A DNA stretch of 64,000 bases from Pseudomonadota bacterium (lineage in GTDB: Bacteria; Pseudomonadota; Alphaproteobacteria; Caulobacterales; Caulobacteraceae): NCBI GenBank assembly GCA_963205025.1, contig CAUJHO010000013.1, positions 1-64,000 on the forward strand, in the 5' to 3' direction. The number at the start of each line of letters is the position of its first letter. Within the stretch, counting starts at the first letter, position 1. Both the position numbers and the translations under genes were made by a program. The notes beneath the pieces are model-generated. The model saw nothing but the letters and a program-made list of their open reading frames with translations. It made no database searches and was not told the DNA's origin. Positions 11,254-21,891 of this stretch are shown piece by piece.

Positions 11254-11772
11254 ATGGGAGCCAGACCGATGGAACTTTCCCTCTATTCCGCCTCGGCCCC
11301 GATGTTCATTCGCGGCCTGGGTGTGTTGTCCGGCCTGCTCGACAAGGCCGAGGCCTCGGCCCTGTCCGAAGCCGAGCTGTTCGAGGCCCGGCTGGCCGAG
11401 GACATGCGGCCTTTCCCGGACCAGATCCGCATGGCCGCCTTCGGCGCGCGCAGCTGTATGGCCCGGCTGGCCGGGATCGAATGGCCCCGCACCGACGATT
11501 CCGAAGCGACACTGGCAGACCTGAAAGCCACCATCGCGCTGACCCGCAGCTTTATCTCCCAGATGCCGCCGGACGCCCTGGATGGGGCCGAGACGCGCCC
11601 GATCACCCTGAAGCTGCCGTCGATGGAGCTGAATTTCGTCGGCGAAGGCTATCTGACCAGCTTTGCCCTGCCGAACTTCTATTTCCACCTGTCGATGGCC
11701 TACGCCATCCTGAGAAGCCGAGGCGTCGACCTCGGTAAGCGGGACTTCCTGGGCAATATCGCGCTGGTCTAG
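11254..11772 (+). CDS. DUF1993-type protein
   Basis: Recognisable DUF1993 layout (small helical protein ending FYFHLSMAYAILRSRGVDLGKRDFLG). Confidence 0.75.
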   Translation: MGARPMELSLYSASAPMFIRGLGVLSGLLDKAEASALSEAELFEARLAEDMRPFPDQIRMAAFGARSCMARLAGIEWPRTDDSEATLADLKATIALTRSFISQMPPDALDGAETRPITLKLPSMELNFVGEGYLTSFALPNFYFHLSMAYAILRSRGVDLGKRDFLGNIALV

Positions 11773-11864
11773 CCGAAGGACGCATTGGGGGCTGACAAAG
11801 CCCCACCACGCCGCTATATGCACGGCCACATCGTTATCGGCAGGCGTCGGACGACGCTTCTGAG

Positions 11865-11900
11865 AGCGGCGGTCCCGATCCCGGGCCGGCCGCTTTTTTG
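11865..11900 (+). terminator. Intrinsic terminator-like hairpin upstream of rimP
   Basis: AGCGGC...GCCGCT stem followed by TTTTTTG. Confidence 0.55.
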
Positions 11901-11914
11901 TTGGACCAGGGACC

Positions 11915-12448
11915 TTGAAGGCCAGAACCGGCGAGGATCGCAGACTGCTCGAGATGCTCGAGCCCGTGGCCGAGGGCCTGGGCCTCGAGATCGTGCGCCT
12001 GCGCCTGATGGGGGGAACCCAGCGTCGCCGCCTTCAGATCATGGCCGAGCGCCCGTCCGACCACGAGATCGACGTCGAACAGTGCGCCGCCCTGTCGCGC
12101 GCGGTCTCGGAGGTGCTGGACGCCACCGACCCCATCGCCGGCGAATATATGCTGGAGGTGTCGTCTCCCGGCATCGACCGGCCTCTGACACGGCTGGAAG
12201 ACTTCCAGACCTTCGCCGGGCTGGAAGCCCGCATCGAGACCGACCGCCTGGTCGAGGGCCGCAAACGCTTCAAGGGCCGGCTGGCCGGGATCGAGGACCA
12301 GGACATCCTGATCGACCTGGACGGCGAGGACGAGACTGCCCTGATTCCATTCGCCTGGCTGGCCGAGGGCAAGCTGGTGCTGAACGACGAACTTATGAAA
12401 CTCGGGGCCGCCAAGCGCCCCGCCCAAGACCTGACCGAAGAGGACTGA
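11915..12448 (+). CDS. rimP: Ribosome maturation factor RimP
   Basis: [25 protein letters not shown]...[23 protein letters not shown] start; upstream of nusA. Confidence 0.95.
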   Translation: MKARTGEDRRLLEMLEPVAEGLGLEIVRLRLMGGTQRRRLQIMAERPSDHEIDVEQCAALSRAVSEVLDATDPIAGEYMLEVSSPGIDRPLTRLEDFQTFAGLEARIETDRLVEGRKRFKGRLAGIEDQDILIDLDGEDETALIPFAWLAEGKLVLNDELMKLGAAKRPAQDLTEED

Positions 12449-12453
12449 CGGCC

Positions 12454-14196
12454 ATGAGCCTGACCGGTGTTTCCGCAAACCGCCTCGAACTGCTCCAGAT
12501 CGCCGACGCGGTCGCGCGCGAGAAGTCGATCGAGAAAGAAATCGTCATCGAGGCCATCGAGGACGCCATCGTGAAGGGGGCCAAGGCCCGCTACGGCACC
12601 GATCACGATATCCGCGCCCGGATCGACACCAAGACCGGCGAACTGGCGCTGACGCGCCACGTCACGGTTGTCGCCGACGACTGGGAACCGGAAGTCGCCG
12701 AGGGCGAGCTGGAACCGGCCGAGTTCAATGACGACGCCATGGTCCGCCTGTCGGTCGCCAGGAAGACCGATGCCGAGGCCGAGGTCGGCAAGGAGTATGT
12801 CGAGGATCTGCCGCCGTTCGAATTCGGTCGCGTCCAGACCCAGATGGCCCGTCAGGTCGTTATGCATAAGGTCCGCGAGGCCGAGCGCGAGCGCCAGTAC
12901 GAAGAGTTCAAGGATCGCGTCACCGAAATCGTCAACGGCACGGTCAAGCGCGTCGAATACGGCAACGTCATCGTCGATCTGGGCCGGGGCGAAGGCGTCA
13001 TGCGCCGCGATCAGTCGATCCCGCGTGAACAGTTCAACATGGGCGACCGCATCCGCAGCTACATCTATGACGTCCGGCGCGAGACCAAGGGCCCGCAGAT
13101 CATGCTGAGCCGCGCCCATCCGGGCTTCATGGCCAAGCTGTTCGCCCAGGAAGTGCCCGAGGTCTATGACGGCGTGATCGAGATCCGGGCCGCCGCCCGC
13201 GATCCGGGCAGCCGTGCCAAGATGGCGGTCCTGTCCAACGACAGCTCGATCGATCCGGTCGGGGCCTGCGTCGGTATGCGCGGATCGCGCGTGCAGGCGG
13301 TCGTGGCCGAGCTGCAGGGCGAGAAGATCGACATCATTCCGTGGAATTCCGACGAAGCCGCCTTCATCGTCAACGCCCTGGCCCCGGCCGAAGTGTCCAA
13401 GGTGGTCATGGACGAGGACGAGGGCCGCGTTGAGGTCGTGGTACCCGACGAACAGCTCAGCCTGGCCATCGGCCGTCGCGGCCAGAATGTGCGTCTGGCC
13501 TCACAGTTGACCGGCTGGCAGATCGACATCATCACCGAGAGTCAGGATTCCGAGCGTCGCCAGAAAGAATTCACCGAACGCACGGCCCTGTTCCAGGAGG
13601 CGCTTGACGTCGATGAGGTCATTGCCCAGCTGCTGGTGACCGAAGGCTTCGCCACGGTCGAAGATGTGGCCTATGTCGAAGCCTATGAAATCTCCGAGAT
13701 CGAGGGCTTCGGGGAAGACACCGCCGCCGAGATCCAGGCCCGCGCCAATGACTTCCTGGAGCGCCAGGCCGCCGAGATGGATGCCAAGCGCAAGTCGCTG
13801 GGCGTCGAGGACGGCCTGCTCGAGGTTCCGGGTGTGACCTTGCAGATCGCCGTCTGGCTGGGTGAGGGCGGGGTCAAGACCGTCGAGGATCTGGCCGAGC
13901 TGGCGACCGACGAACTGCGTGGCGGCTTCGAGTTCAAGGACGGCGAGCGCGTGCGCGTGCCGGGCGTCCTGGAACAGGCCGCCCTGTCGACTGAAGACGC
14001 CGAGATGCTGATCCTGCAGGCGCGCGTCGCGGCCGGCTGGATCGACGCTTCGGACCTGCCGCAGCCCGAGCCGGAGTACGAAGAGGTCTATGCCGACGAT
14101 GACGGCTATGACGAGGCTGAGGCCGTCTTCGAGACCCAGGACGAAGCCGAGATCCCGGCTGAGGTCGAAGCCTCCGAGGAGGACGAAGAGGCTTAA
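12454..14196 (+). CDS. nusA: Transcription termination/antitermination protein NusA
   Basis: S1/KH architecture ([53 protein letters not shown]), HhH C-terminus and acidic tail. Confidence 0.97.
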   Translation: MSLTGVSANRLELLQIADAVAREKSIEKEIVIEAIEDAIVKGAKARYGTDHDIRARIDTKTGELALTRHVTVVADDWEPEVAEGELEPAEFNDDAMVRLSVARKTDAEAEVGKEYVEDLPPFEFGRVQTQMARQVVMHKVREAERERQYEEFKDRVTEIVNGTVKRVEYGNVIVDLGRGEGVMRRDQSIPREQFNMGDRIRSYIYDVRRETKGPQIMLSRAHPGFMAKLFAQEVPEVYDGVIEIRAAARDPGSRAKMAVLSNDSSIDPVGACVGMRGSRVQAVVAELQGEKIDIIPWNSDEAAFIVNALAPAEVSKVVMDEDEGRVEVVVPDEQLSLAIGRRGQNVRLASQLTGWQIDIITESQDSERRQKEFTERTALFQEALDVDEVIAQLLVTEGFATVEDVAYVEAYEISEIEGFGEDTAAEIQARANDFLERQAAEMDAKRKSLGVEDGLLEVPGVTLQIAVWLGEGGVKTVEDLAELATDELRGGFEFKDGERVRVPGVLEQAALSTEDAEMLILQARVAAGWIDASDLPQPEPEYEEVYADDDGYDEAEAVFETQDEAEIPAEVEASEEDEEA

Positions 14197-14217
14197 GGCC
14201 TCTTCGTTGCGCCCGTC

Positions 14218-14841
14218 TTGACCCGCAAGACGCCGGCAATCGAACGCGAGCGAAAGGATCTGGTCACGGGCCAGGTCATGGACGAAGCGTGCCTGATCCG
14301 GTTCGTACCCGGCCCCGACGGAGAGGTCGTTCCCGACCTAGGTCGCAAGCTGCCGGGGCGGGGCCTGTGGGTCGAGGCCAGCCGGCAAGCAGTTGATACG
14401 GCTTCGAAAAAGGGGCTGTTCGCGCGCGCTGCCAAGGCCACCGTCAAGGCTCCGGCCGATCTGTCGGACCGGATCGAAATCTTGCTCATGCGGCGGTGTC
14501 TGGATCAGCTCGGCTTGGCGCGACGCGAGGGCGTTCTTATCTCTGGGTTTGAGAAATGCCATCAGGCGCTGAAGGCCGGGCGCGCCGCCTGGTTGATCGA
14601 GGCGTCGGATGGCTCCGAAGACGGCCGCACCAAACTTCTGGGGGCCGTCGAGAAATCTGAATCCGGGGTTCAGGTCTGCGGCGTCTTCTCAAGTTCAGAT
14701 TTGGGTTTGGCCTTGGGCCTTGAAAATGCGATACACCATGTCCTTCCTGTGGGACGGCGGGCTGAACGGTGGGCCTTCGAGGTTCGGCGTCTAGCGGGAT
14801 TTCGTCCTCTCCTTCCTTCGGAGTGGCGTGGACGGGACTAG
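14218..14841 (+). CDS. YlxR/DUF448 RNA-binding protein with L7Ae-like C-terminal part
   Basis: Sits between nusA and infB; LIRFVPGPDGEVVPDLGRKLPGRGLWVEASR. Confidence 0.85.
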   Translation: MTRKTPAIERERKDLVTGQVMDEACLIRFVPGPDGEVVPDLGRKLPGRGLWVEASRQAVDTASKKGLFARAAKATVKAPADLSDRIEILLMRRCLDQLGLARREGVLISGFEKCHQALKAGRAAWLIEASDGSEDGRTKLLGAVEKSESGVQVCGVFSSSDLGLALGLENAIHHVLPVGRRAERWAFEVRRLAGFRPLLPSEWRGRD

Positions 14842-14848
14842 AGGCGGG

Positions 14849-14880
14849 CGGGACAGGAACGTCCCGGCCCGATTTTTTTG
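14849..14880 (+). terminator. Terminator-like hairpin between ylxR and infB
   Basis: CGGGAC-AGGAAC-GTCCCG followed by GGCCCGATTTTTTTG, 8 nt after the ylxR stop. Confidence 0.6.
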
Positions 14881-14922
14881 TTGGAAAGTGGCCCACGCGA
14901 TCGGGCCGAACGAAGCGACCGA

Positions 14923-17862
14923 ATGAGCGATACGAACGACGACAAGCCCAAGACTGATGCAGCCAAGCCCAGCGCCACGGGTCCGCGTGCGCCGCTGAGC
15001 CTGCGTCCGCGCCAGGAGGGCTCTGTGTCCAGCGGCGTAGTCCGCCAGAGCTTCAGCCACGGTCGCTCCAAGACCGTCGAGGTCGAGGTCAAACGCCGCG
15101 CCGGACCCGGGCAGCGTCCGCGTCCCCAGCCGCAGGGCTTTGACGTCGCGCGCCCACGACCGACGACGGCCCCGGCTCCGGCCAAGCCCACGGCCGAACG
15201 CGCCCCGGCCGCCGATACCGGCGGCCTGTCGCGCGATGAACAGGCCGCGCGCCAACGCGCCATCGAGGCGGCCCAGGCCGCCCATCAGGATCGCGCCCGC
15301 CAGGAAGCTGAACGGGCCGCCCGCGCCAAGGCAGTCGCCGCTGAGGCGGCCGCCGCGGCCGCACCCGTTGCTCCGGTCGCAAAAGCCGAGCCGGCCAGGG
15401 TCGAAGCGCCCGCCAAGACCGAGCCCAAGCCGGTCGAGCCTACCCCGGCACCCGAGGCGGCTCCCGCTCCTGTGGTCGCCCAGGCCCCGGCCGAGCCGGC
15501 AGCCCGCCCCGAACGTCGCCCGACCTCCAATTTCGGCCAACGCGCGCCGCGCGAGAAATCGCCGAACTTCGGCCAACGCGCCCCGCGCCCCGATCGAGGT
15601 GGAGACCGCGAACGCCCCAGCCACGCCATGCGGACCGAGGGCGGCAATCTGGCCGGCCGGTCGTCCGGTGAACGGCCCGAGGGTCGTCCGCGTCAGGGCG
15701 CCGGTGGCGAAACCGTCCGCTATTCGGCCCTGGCTCCGCGTCCGGCTCCGAGGTCGCGTGACGGCGGCGGTTTCCGCAGCACGCCCGAAAACGCCCCGGC
15801 AACGCCCGAGGTCGCGCGCCCGTCACGCGGCGTCGGGGCTCGCGCCGGTGGTGATCGTCGTCCGGCCGGTGACGATGATCGCAATAATGTCCGCCGCCGC
15901 CCGACCGGCGGTGACGACCGCGCCGTCAGCCGCCAGAAGGGGGCTCCCCAACGTCGCGAAGGGCGCCTGACGATCCAGGCCCTGGCCGGCGGTGACGAGG
16001 ATGCCGCCGAACGGATGCGCTCGCTGGCGTCGGTCCGCCGCGCCCGTGAACGCGAGAAGGAAAAGCGCCGGGGCGGCCAGACCGAGGCCCCCAAGGTCGT
16101 GCGCGACGTCGTCATCCCCGACGTCATCACTGTTCAGGAACTGTCCAACCGCATGGCGACGCGCGGCGTGGACATCATCAAGTTCCTGATGCGCGAAGGC
16201 ATGATGCTGAAGATCAATGATGTGATCGATTCCGACACGGCCGAGCTGGTCGCCCAGGAATTCGGCCACAAGGTCACGCGCGTTTCGGAAGACGACATCG
16301 AAGAGGGCTTCATCGACGAAACCGTCGATGCCGACGACACCCTGCTGCCGCGACCGCCGGTCGTGACCATCATGGGCCATGTCGACCACGGCAAGACCTC
16401 GCTGCTGGACGCGCTGCGGACCACCGATGTGGCCGCCGGCGAGGCCGGTGGCATCACCCAGCATATCGGGGCCTATCAGGTCCGTCTGAAGGATGGCCAG
16501 CGGGTCACCTTCCTCGACACTCCGGGTCACGCCGCCTTCTCGGCCATGCGCGCGCGCGGTGCCGACATCACCGACATCGTGGTTCTGGTGGTCGCGGCCG
16601 ATGACGGCGTCATGCCCCAGACCATCGAGGCCATTCAGCACGCCAAGGCCGCCAACGTGCCGCTGATCGTGGCGGTCAACAAGGTCGACAAACCCGGAGC
16701 CGACTCGCCCCGCGTGGTCAATGAACTGCTCCAGCACGAAATCGTGGCTGAAAGCCTGGGCGGGGAAACGCAGATCATCGAGGTTTCGGCCAAGACCCGT
16801 CAGGGTCTGGACAATCTGATCGACGCCATTCTGCTCCAGGCCGAAATGCTCGACCTGCGGGCCAATCCTGATCGGAGTGCCGACGGTGTGGTCATCGAGG
16901 CCAAGCTGGACAAGGGCCGCGGCCCGGTCGCGACGGTCCTGGTCAAGCGCGGAACGCTCAAGCGCGGCGATGTCGTCGTGGCCGGGTCGTCCTGGGGCCG
17001 GGTTCGCGCCCTGCTGGATGAACGCAACGCCCAGCTGACCGAGGCCGGACCGGCCACGCCGGTGGAGATCCTCGGCCTGGACGAGGCGCCGTCTCCGGGC
17101 GACGCCTTCGCCGCCGTTGAGAACGAGGCGCGCGCCCGCGAGCTGACCGACCACCGCGAACGCAAGCGTCGCGATCTGGCGGTTTCGCCGGTGGCGGCGG
17201 TGTCGCTGTCGGACATGATGTCCAAGCTCCAGACCAACAAGCTGAAGGAGCTGCCGCTGATCCTGAAGTCGGACGTCCAGGGATCGGGCGAGGCCATCAT
17301 CGGGTCGCTCGACAAGATGGCGACCGACGAGGTGCGCGCCCGCGTCATCCTGTCGGGCGTCGGCGGCATTACCGAAAGCGACGTCACCCTGGCCAAGGGA
17401 GCAGGGGCTCCGATCATCGGCTTCAACGTCCGCGCCTCGAAACAGGCGCGTGAACTGGCCGAGCGTGAAGGCGTCGAAATCCGGTACTATTCGGTGATCT
17501 ACGACCTGCTGGACGACCTCAAGGGCGTGCTCTCGGGCCTGCTCTCGCCGATCCAGCGCGAGACCTTCCTGGGCAATGCCGAGGTCCTGCAGGTGTTCGA
17601 CATCTCCAAGGTCGGCCGGATCGCCGGCTGCCGCGTCACCGAAGGCGTGGTCCGGCGCGGATCCCGCGTGCGGATCGTGCGCGACGACGTCGTGGTGCTG
17701 GAACTGGGCACGCTACAGACACTCAAGCGCTTCAAGGACGATGTGGCCGAGGTCACCAACGGCTATGAATGCGGGATGCACTTCCAGGGCTTCCAGGACA
17801 TCAAGGTCGGCGACCTCATCGAGTGCTTCAATCTTGAGGAAGTGGCGCGGACCCTCGATTAG
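14923..17862 (+). CDS. infB: Translation initiation factor IF-2
   Basis: [20 protein letters not shown]1 motif, [21 protein letters not shown]; long low-complexity N-terminus. Confidence 0.98.
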   Translation: MSDTNDDKPKTDAAKPSATGPRAPLSLRPRQEGSVSSGVVRQSFSHGRSKTVEVEVKRRAGPGQRPRPQPQGFDVARPRPTTAPAPAKPTAERAPAADTGGLSRDEQAARQRAIEAAQAAHQDRARQEAERAARAKAVAAEAAAAAAPVAPVAKAEPARVEAPAKTEPKPVEPTPAPEAAPAPVVAQAPAEPAARPERRPTSNFGQRAPREKSPNFGQRAPRPDRGGDRERPSHAMRTEGGNLAGRSSGERPEGRPRQGAGGETVRYSALAPRPAPRSRDGGGFRSTPENAPATPEVARPSRGVGARAGGDRRPAGDDDRNNVRRRPTGGDDRAVSRQKGAPQRREGRLTIQALAGGDEDAAERMRSLASVRRAREREKEKRRGGQTEAPKVVRDVVIPDVITVQELSNRMATRGVDIIKFLMREGMMLKINDVIDSDTAELVAQEFGHKVTRVSEDDIEEGFIDETVDADDTLLPRPPVVTIMGHVDHGKTSLLDALRTTDVAAGEAGGITQHIGAYQVRLKDGQRVTFLDTPGHAAFSAMRARGADITDIVVLVVAADDGVMPQTIEAIQHAKAANVPLIVAVNKVDKPGADSPRVVNELLQHEIVAESLGGETQIIEVSAKTRQGLDNLIDAILLQAEMLDLRANPDRSADGVVIEAKLDKGRGPVATVLVKRGTLKRGDVVVAGSSWGRVRALLDERNAQLTEAGPATPVEILGLDEAPSPGDAFAAVENEARARELTDHRERKRRDLAVSPVAAVSLSDMMSKLQTNKLKELPLILKSDVQGSGEAIIGSLDKMATDEVRARVILSGVGGITESDVTLAKGAGAPIIGFNVRASKQARELAEREGVEIRYYSVIYDLLDDLKGVLSGLLSPIQRETFLGNAEVLQVFDISKVGRIAGCRVTEGVVRRGSRVRIVRDDVVVLELGTLQTLKRFKDDVAEVTNGYECGMHFQGFQDIKVGDLIECFNLEEVARTLD

Positions 17863-17902
17863 GCCTGCCCCACTATCGCCGCGCGGCCGCGGCAAAGGAG
17901 CG

Positions 17903-18421
17903 ATGATGCGTCGTCTTCTACTTGCAAGCTTGCCGTTGATCGCCCTGGCGGGCCCGGCTCAGGCCGAGGATCGCTTCTTTGCCTATGATCCGGCCAATGA
18001 TGCGGCTCGCCTGATGACCCGGGGCATTACGCTGCGGGCCGAGCGCAGTCTGTTCGGATCTGTTCGGGCCGAGCGCCTGTTCTCGACCGTCGGCGCAGGT
18101 TCGGCTGGCCTCGATCCCGACAGTCTGCCGGGGGGAACCCGGGGCGTGCTGCCGGACGGAGCCGATGAATCCAACGTCTATCGGATCGACGCCGAAGGGA
18201 CTGGCGCGGCCCTGGCCCGAGTTCTGTGCCCGGGGGCCACGACCGTCTGGCTGATCATGGGACGCATCCGCCCCGTCCGCGACCTGACCGTTCATGCGGT
18301 CGGCCAGGGGGCAGCCGGACAGGTCCTTCTGTGCCAGACCATGGAGTACCGCTATCGCGGAGAATGGGCCGTTCCGTCCGACGGACGCCCGATCCAGCCG
18401 GGCCCGCCCCCAGGCCTGTGA
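17903..18421 (+). CDS. Hypothetical secreted protein with signal peptide
   Basis: MMRRLLLASLPLIALAGPAQAED signal; no recognisable domain. Confidence 0.65.
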   Translation: MMRRLLLASLPLIALAGPAQAEDRFFAYDPANDAARLMTRGITLRAERSLFGSVRAERLFSTVGAGSAGLDPDSLPGGTRGVLPDGADESNVYRIDAEGTGAALARVLCPGATTVWLIMGRIRPVRDLTVHAVGQGAAGQVLLCQTMEYRYRGEWAVPSDGRPIQPGPPPGL

Positions 18422-19134
18422 TCGAGGGCCGATACTTCGCTGACCTGGGGCTGGTGCGCCTGGCGCTCGTCACCCTGGTCGCGGTGACCATCGGCGTGGG
18501 CGGACGCTGGACCGAGGCGGGCGATCCGCGCCTGGCCGCAACCGGGCGAGACGACGACGTCACGATCTGGGTTGCCGACAACGGCTTTCACACCGACCTT
18601 ATTCTACCGCGCGCTTACCTGAGCGAAGGCGGTGGGCCGCTCGGCCAGGCCGTCGACAGTCTCGATCCTGGGTCCTGGGTCGCGGTGGGCTGGGGCGATG
18701 CCCGCTTCTATCCCGATCCCCGTCCGGTCAGTGAGCGTCTTCTCGACGGCCTGCGGGCCTTCCTGTGGCCAGGCAACCCATCCGTGGTCCTGCTGGATCC
18801 CACCACGCGTCCACCTGAGGCGATCTATCGTCCCGGGTCACTCCACCAGGCCCGGCTGTCGAGAGCCGGGTTCCTGGCCCTGCGCCGGCGTCTATCCAGC
18901 TCGCTGGCGGTCCAGAACCATGCGCCGCTTCGCGGGCCGGCCTCGCGGGTCGGCAACGGCCAGTTCTTCCTGAGCGTTGAGTCCTTCTGGATCGGCCACC
19001 TGTGCAACCACTGGTCCGCAGAGCTCCTTCATGCCGGCGGCTTGCCCGTACGCCCGGGGCGAACAATTTTCTCTGCCGAAATCGTCCGGATGGCGCATAG
19101 TACAGATGCGACGCCCGGGATACGGGACCGATAG
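18418..19134 (+). CDS. DUF2459-like protein
   Basis: VADNGFHTDLILP...VGWGDARFYPD...SFWIGHLCNHWSAELLHAGGLPV; GTG start overlapping preceding stop. Confidence 0.75.
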   Translation: MIEGRYFADLGLVRLALVTLVAVTIGVGGRWTEAGDPRLAATGRDDDVTIWVADNGFHTDLILPRAYLSEGGGPLGQAVDSLDPGSWVAVGWGDARFYPDPRPVSERLLDGLRAFLWPGNPSVVLLDPTTRPPEAIYRPGSLHQARLSRAGFLALRRRLSSSLAVQNHAPLRGPASRVGNGQFFLSVESFWIGHLCNHWSAELLHAGGLPVRPGRTIFSAEIVRMAHSTDATPGIRDR

Positions 19135-19150
19135 TTTGAGAAGACGGGAC

Positions 19151-19933
19151 ATGAAGTTGACCTGGGCGACCCTCGCGGGTCTGGCTGTTGCCCTGATTTT
19201 GGCAGGCTGCCAGCCACAGGCCGCCGCCGTGGCCGATGAGACCCCCTCCACCGGAGCCGCCGAAGACGAGGTCGCCGCCCCGGAGTTGTCGGCCGAACAG
19301 GCCGAGGCCCGCGCCTTTCAGGCCGCCTGGGATGCCGCCGCTCCGGTGACCGCCTCGGATCCGCGCCTCAATGACGTGGAGGACGGCCGTTGGCCCGAGC
19401 CGATCCCGGGCCAATTCGAATTCCGCGAGTCTGAGCTGATCCAGCTGTCGACCGATCTGTTTGCTCTGGTGTCCAGCGGCCATGCCCAGGGCGGCGGCCA
19501 GACGACCCGGGGTGCTCTCGCCTTTCATTATCTGTCGCGAACCACCGACGGCTTCCGGCGCGTGGGGGCTACTCCCCTCTTCATTGCCGGCGGCGGGGCC
19601 GGCCAGGCCCCGACCTTTACCGTTCGGCGCGATCTGACACCGGCCACGGCGGTCGTCATCCACACCCGGACCCAGAATGGGCGCGGGACCTGTACCGTCA
19701 GCCAGTTGGTGGAGCTGACCCCGAGCCAGCCGGTCCTGCGCGCCACCGGAATTGCCACCGGATTCGAGGCGACCAACGGCCAGGGTAACTGGGAAGGCGC
19801 GCTGGAGACGGGCCGGTCGGGCCGGGATTTTGACGTCCAGTACTCCGGAGCCTCCGACGCCGAGGCAACCTGGGTCTTTACCGACGCCGGGACCTATCGA
19901 GCCCCTGCCCAGCCGCGCCTGAGCGGCTGCTGA
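19151..19933 (+). CDS. Hypothetical lipoprotein
   Basis: Lipobox LILAGC after a hydrophobic N-terminus. Confidence 0.75.
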   Translation: MKLTWATLAGLAVALILAGCQPQAAAVADETPSTGAAEDEVAAPELSAEQAEARAFQAAWDAAAPVTASDPRLNDVEDGRWPEPIPGQFEFRESELIQLSTDLFALVSSGHAQGGGQTTRGALAFHYLSRTTDGFRRVGATPLFIAGGGAGQAPTFTVRRDLTPATAVVIHTRTQNGRGTCTVSQLVELTPSQPVLRATGIATGFEATNGQGNWEGALETGRSGRDFDVQYSGASDAEATWVFTDAGTYRAPAQPRLSGC

Positions 19934-20025
19934 CTGGACAAGGTCGGCTCTGCGCCCTAGACCGCGCGCCTTTCCGCGCCGACCGGGTCCGAGCCCCGGG
20001 GACGCCAGCCTGAAGGAGCGAGCCC

Positions 20026-20469
20026 ATGAGCCGCCATCGCCACCATGATCGACCCCAGTCCGGCCCGTCGCAGCGCCAGTTGCGCGCCGGCGAACTGATC
20101 CGTCACGCTCTCGTCGAGGTGCTGCGAGAGGAAGACATCCATGACCCGGCCCTCAAAGGCGTCTCAGTCACGGTGACGGAGGTCCGCCTCAGCCCGGACC
20201 TGAAACACGCCACCTGTTTCGTCGAGCCGCTGGGTGTCGGCGTCACGGACATGAACCCGGCCGATCACACCGCGGAGATTATCAAGGCTCTGAATAATCA
20301 TGCGAAATTCCTGCGCGGCGCTCTGGGTCGGCATATCGACATGAAATTCACGCCGGACCTGCGCTTTCGCCATGACGAGAGCTTTGACGCCGCCAGCCAC
20401 ATGGACAGGCTGTTTAATGATCCCCGCGTCCGTGCCGATATCGAGCGGGGCGACGAGGACGAGGTCTGA
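20026..20469 (+). CDS. rbfA: Ribosome-binding factor A
   Basis: [29 protein letters not shown]...[23 protein letters not shown]. Confidence 0.95.
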   Translation: MSRHRHHDRPQSGPSQRQLRAGELIRHALVEVLREEDIHDPALKGVSVTVTEVRLSPDLKHATCFVEPLGVGVTDMNPADHTAEIIKALNNHAKFLRGALGRHIDMKFTPDLRFRHDESFDAASHMDRLFNDPRVRADIERGDEDEV

Positions 20470-21404
20470 TGGGCCGTCGAAAGCGGGGGCAGCCTATTCA
20501 TGGCTGGGTCTGTCTGGACAAGCCGCTGGGGATGGGGTCGACCCAGGCCGTCAGCCGCGTCCGCCGGTTGTTCGACGCCGCCAAGGCCGGCCACGCCGGA
20601 ACACTCGACCCGCTAGCGTCCGGAATCCTGCCGATCGCGCTGGGTGAGGCGACCAAGACGGTTCCCTTCATGATGGAGGCCCGCAAGGTCTATCGTTTTT
20701 CGATCCAGTGGGGGGCCTCGACCACGACCCAGGACCGGGAGGGCGAGGTCGTCGCCCGCTCCGATGTCCGGCCGACGCCCGACCAGGTGCAGGCTGCCCT
20801 GTCAGCCTTCATCGGCGAGATCGACCAGGTGCCGCCGGCCTTTTCGGCCATCAAGGTCGATGGGGCCCGCGCCTATGACCTGGCCCGCGACGGTCAGACG
20901 GTCGAGCTAAAATCCCGTCGCGTTACCATCGACGAGGCCACGATCACCGGCGCGCCGGATCCCGACCATGTCGAAATCACCGTATTGACAGGCAAGGGCG
21001 TCTATATTCGCTCCCTGGCCCGCGATCTGGCGACGGCGCTGGGGGCTGAAGGGCATGTTTCGGCCCTGCGCCGCGAACGGGTCGGCCCGTTCAGCCTTCA
21101 GAACGCGGTAGGGCTGGAATTCCTCGAGGATTTGGTGCATAGGGGCGCCGCCTCGGAGGGCTTGCTTCCGATTACGACCGCTCTGGACGACATCCCGGAC
21201 CTGGCCGTGACCGACGAAGATGCCTTCCGGCTGAGGCAGGGACGATCCATCGTTCTGCTTCCCCGGCAAATGGAAACGCTTCAGGCCCGGCTCTCGGCCG
21301 GTTCGGATTTCGTTTCTGCCGTCCAGGGAACGGAGCCTGTGGCCCTGTGCAGCCTGAAGGCCGGACGGCTCCAGCCGGACCGCGTTTTCAACCTCCAGAC
21401 CTAA
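20469..21404 (+). CDS. truB: tRNA pseudouridine(55) synthase TruB
   Basis: [24 protein letters not shown]...[24 protein letters not shown]. Confidence 0.97.
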   Translation: MGRRKRGQPIHGWVCLDKPLGMGSTQAVSRVRRLFDAAKAGHAGTLDPLASGILPIALGEATKTVPFMMEARKVYRFSIQWGASTTTQDREGEVVARSDVRPTPDQVQAALSAFIGEIDQVPPAFSAIKVDGARAYDLARDGQTVELKSRRVTIDEATITGAPDPDHVEITVLTGKGVYIRSLARDLATALGAEGHVSALRRERVGPFSLQNAVGLEFLEDLVHRGAASEGLLPITTALDDIPDLAVTDEDAFRLRQGRSIVLLPRQMETLQARLSAGSDFVSAVQGTEPVALCSLKAGRLQPDRVFNLQT

Positions 21405-21414
21405 GGAGCATCCG

Positions 21415-21684
21415 ATGTCGATTACTGCCGAGCGCAAGAGCGCCGTCATCGCCGACAACGCCCGCAAAGAGGGCGACACCGGGTCGGCCGAAGTCCAGGT
21501 CGCGATCCTGACCGAACGGATCGTCAATCTGACCGAGCACTTCAAGACCCACAAGAAGGACAACCACAGCCGCCGCGGCCTGCTGAAGCTGGTTTCCCAG
21601 CGCCGCCGTCAGCTGGACTTCCTCAAGAAGACCGACGAGGCCCGTTATCAGGCCCTCATCGCCAAGCTGGGCCTGCGCCGCTAA
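21415..21684 (+). CDS. rpsO: 30S ribosomal protein S15
   Basis: Full S15 sequence ([52 protein letters not shown]). Confidence 0.99.
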   Translation: MSITAERKSAVIADNARKEGDTGSAEVQVAILTERIVNLTEHFKTHKKDNHSRRGLLKLVSQRRRQLDFLKKTDEARYQALIAKLGLRR

Positions 21685-21698
21685 GGCCGGATCCACCA

Positions 21699-21723
21699 GA
21701 AAGGGGCCGAAACGGCCCCTTTC
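21699..21723 (+). terminator. rpsO terminator-like hairpin
   Basis: GAAAGGGGCC-GAAAC-GGCCCCTTTC perfect 10-bp stem. Confidence 0.75.
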
Positions 21724-21891
21724 GCAATTCCGCCGGTCGGTATGGCCGGTATTACCGCGAGGGCCTCTAGACGGTCCTCACCTCCCTATCCGCCGGCCAC
21801 GGGGTCGGCGGTTCACAGGACCGAAGGACTGAAATCCTGCCCGTCCGTCGCCCATGCGGAATACGCCCGTGGGCCTGAGAAAGCTAAAAAC

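Noticed and set aside
11785-12453. N-terminal extension of the 803-aa ORF containing nusA
   Set aside because: Frame runs through rimP in another frame; NusA begins at 12454 ([29 protein letters not shown])
15823-17154. 443-aa minus-strand ORF inside infB
   Set aside because: Antisense shadow of IF-2; no family motif
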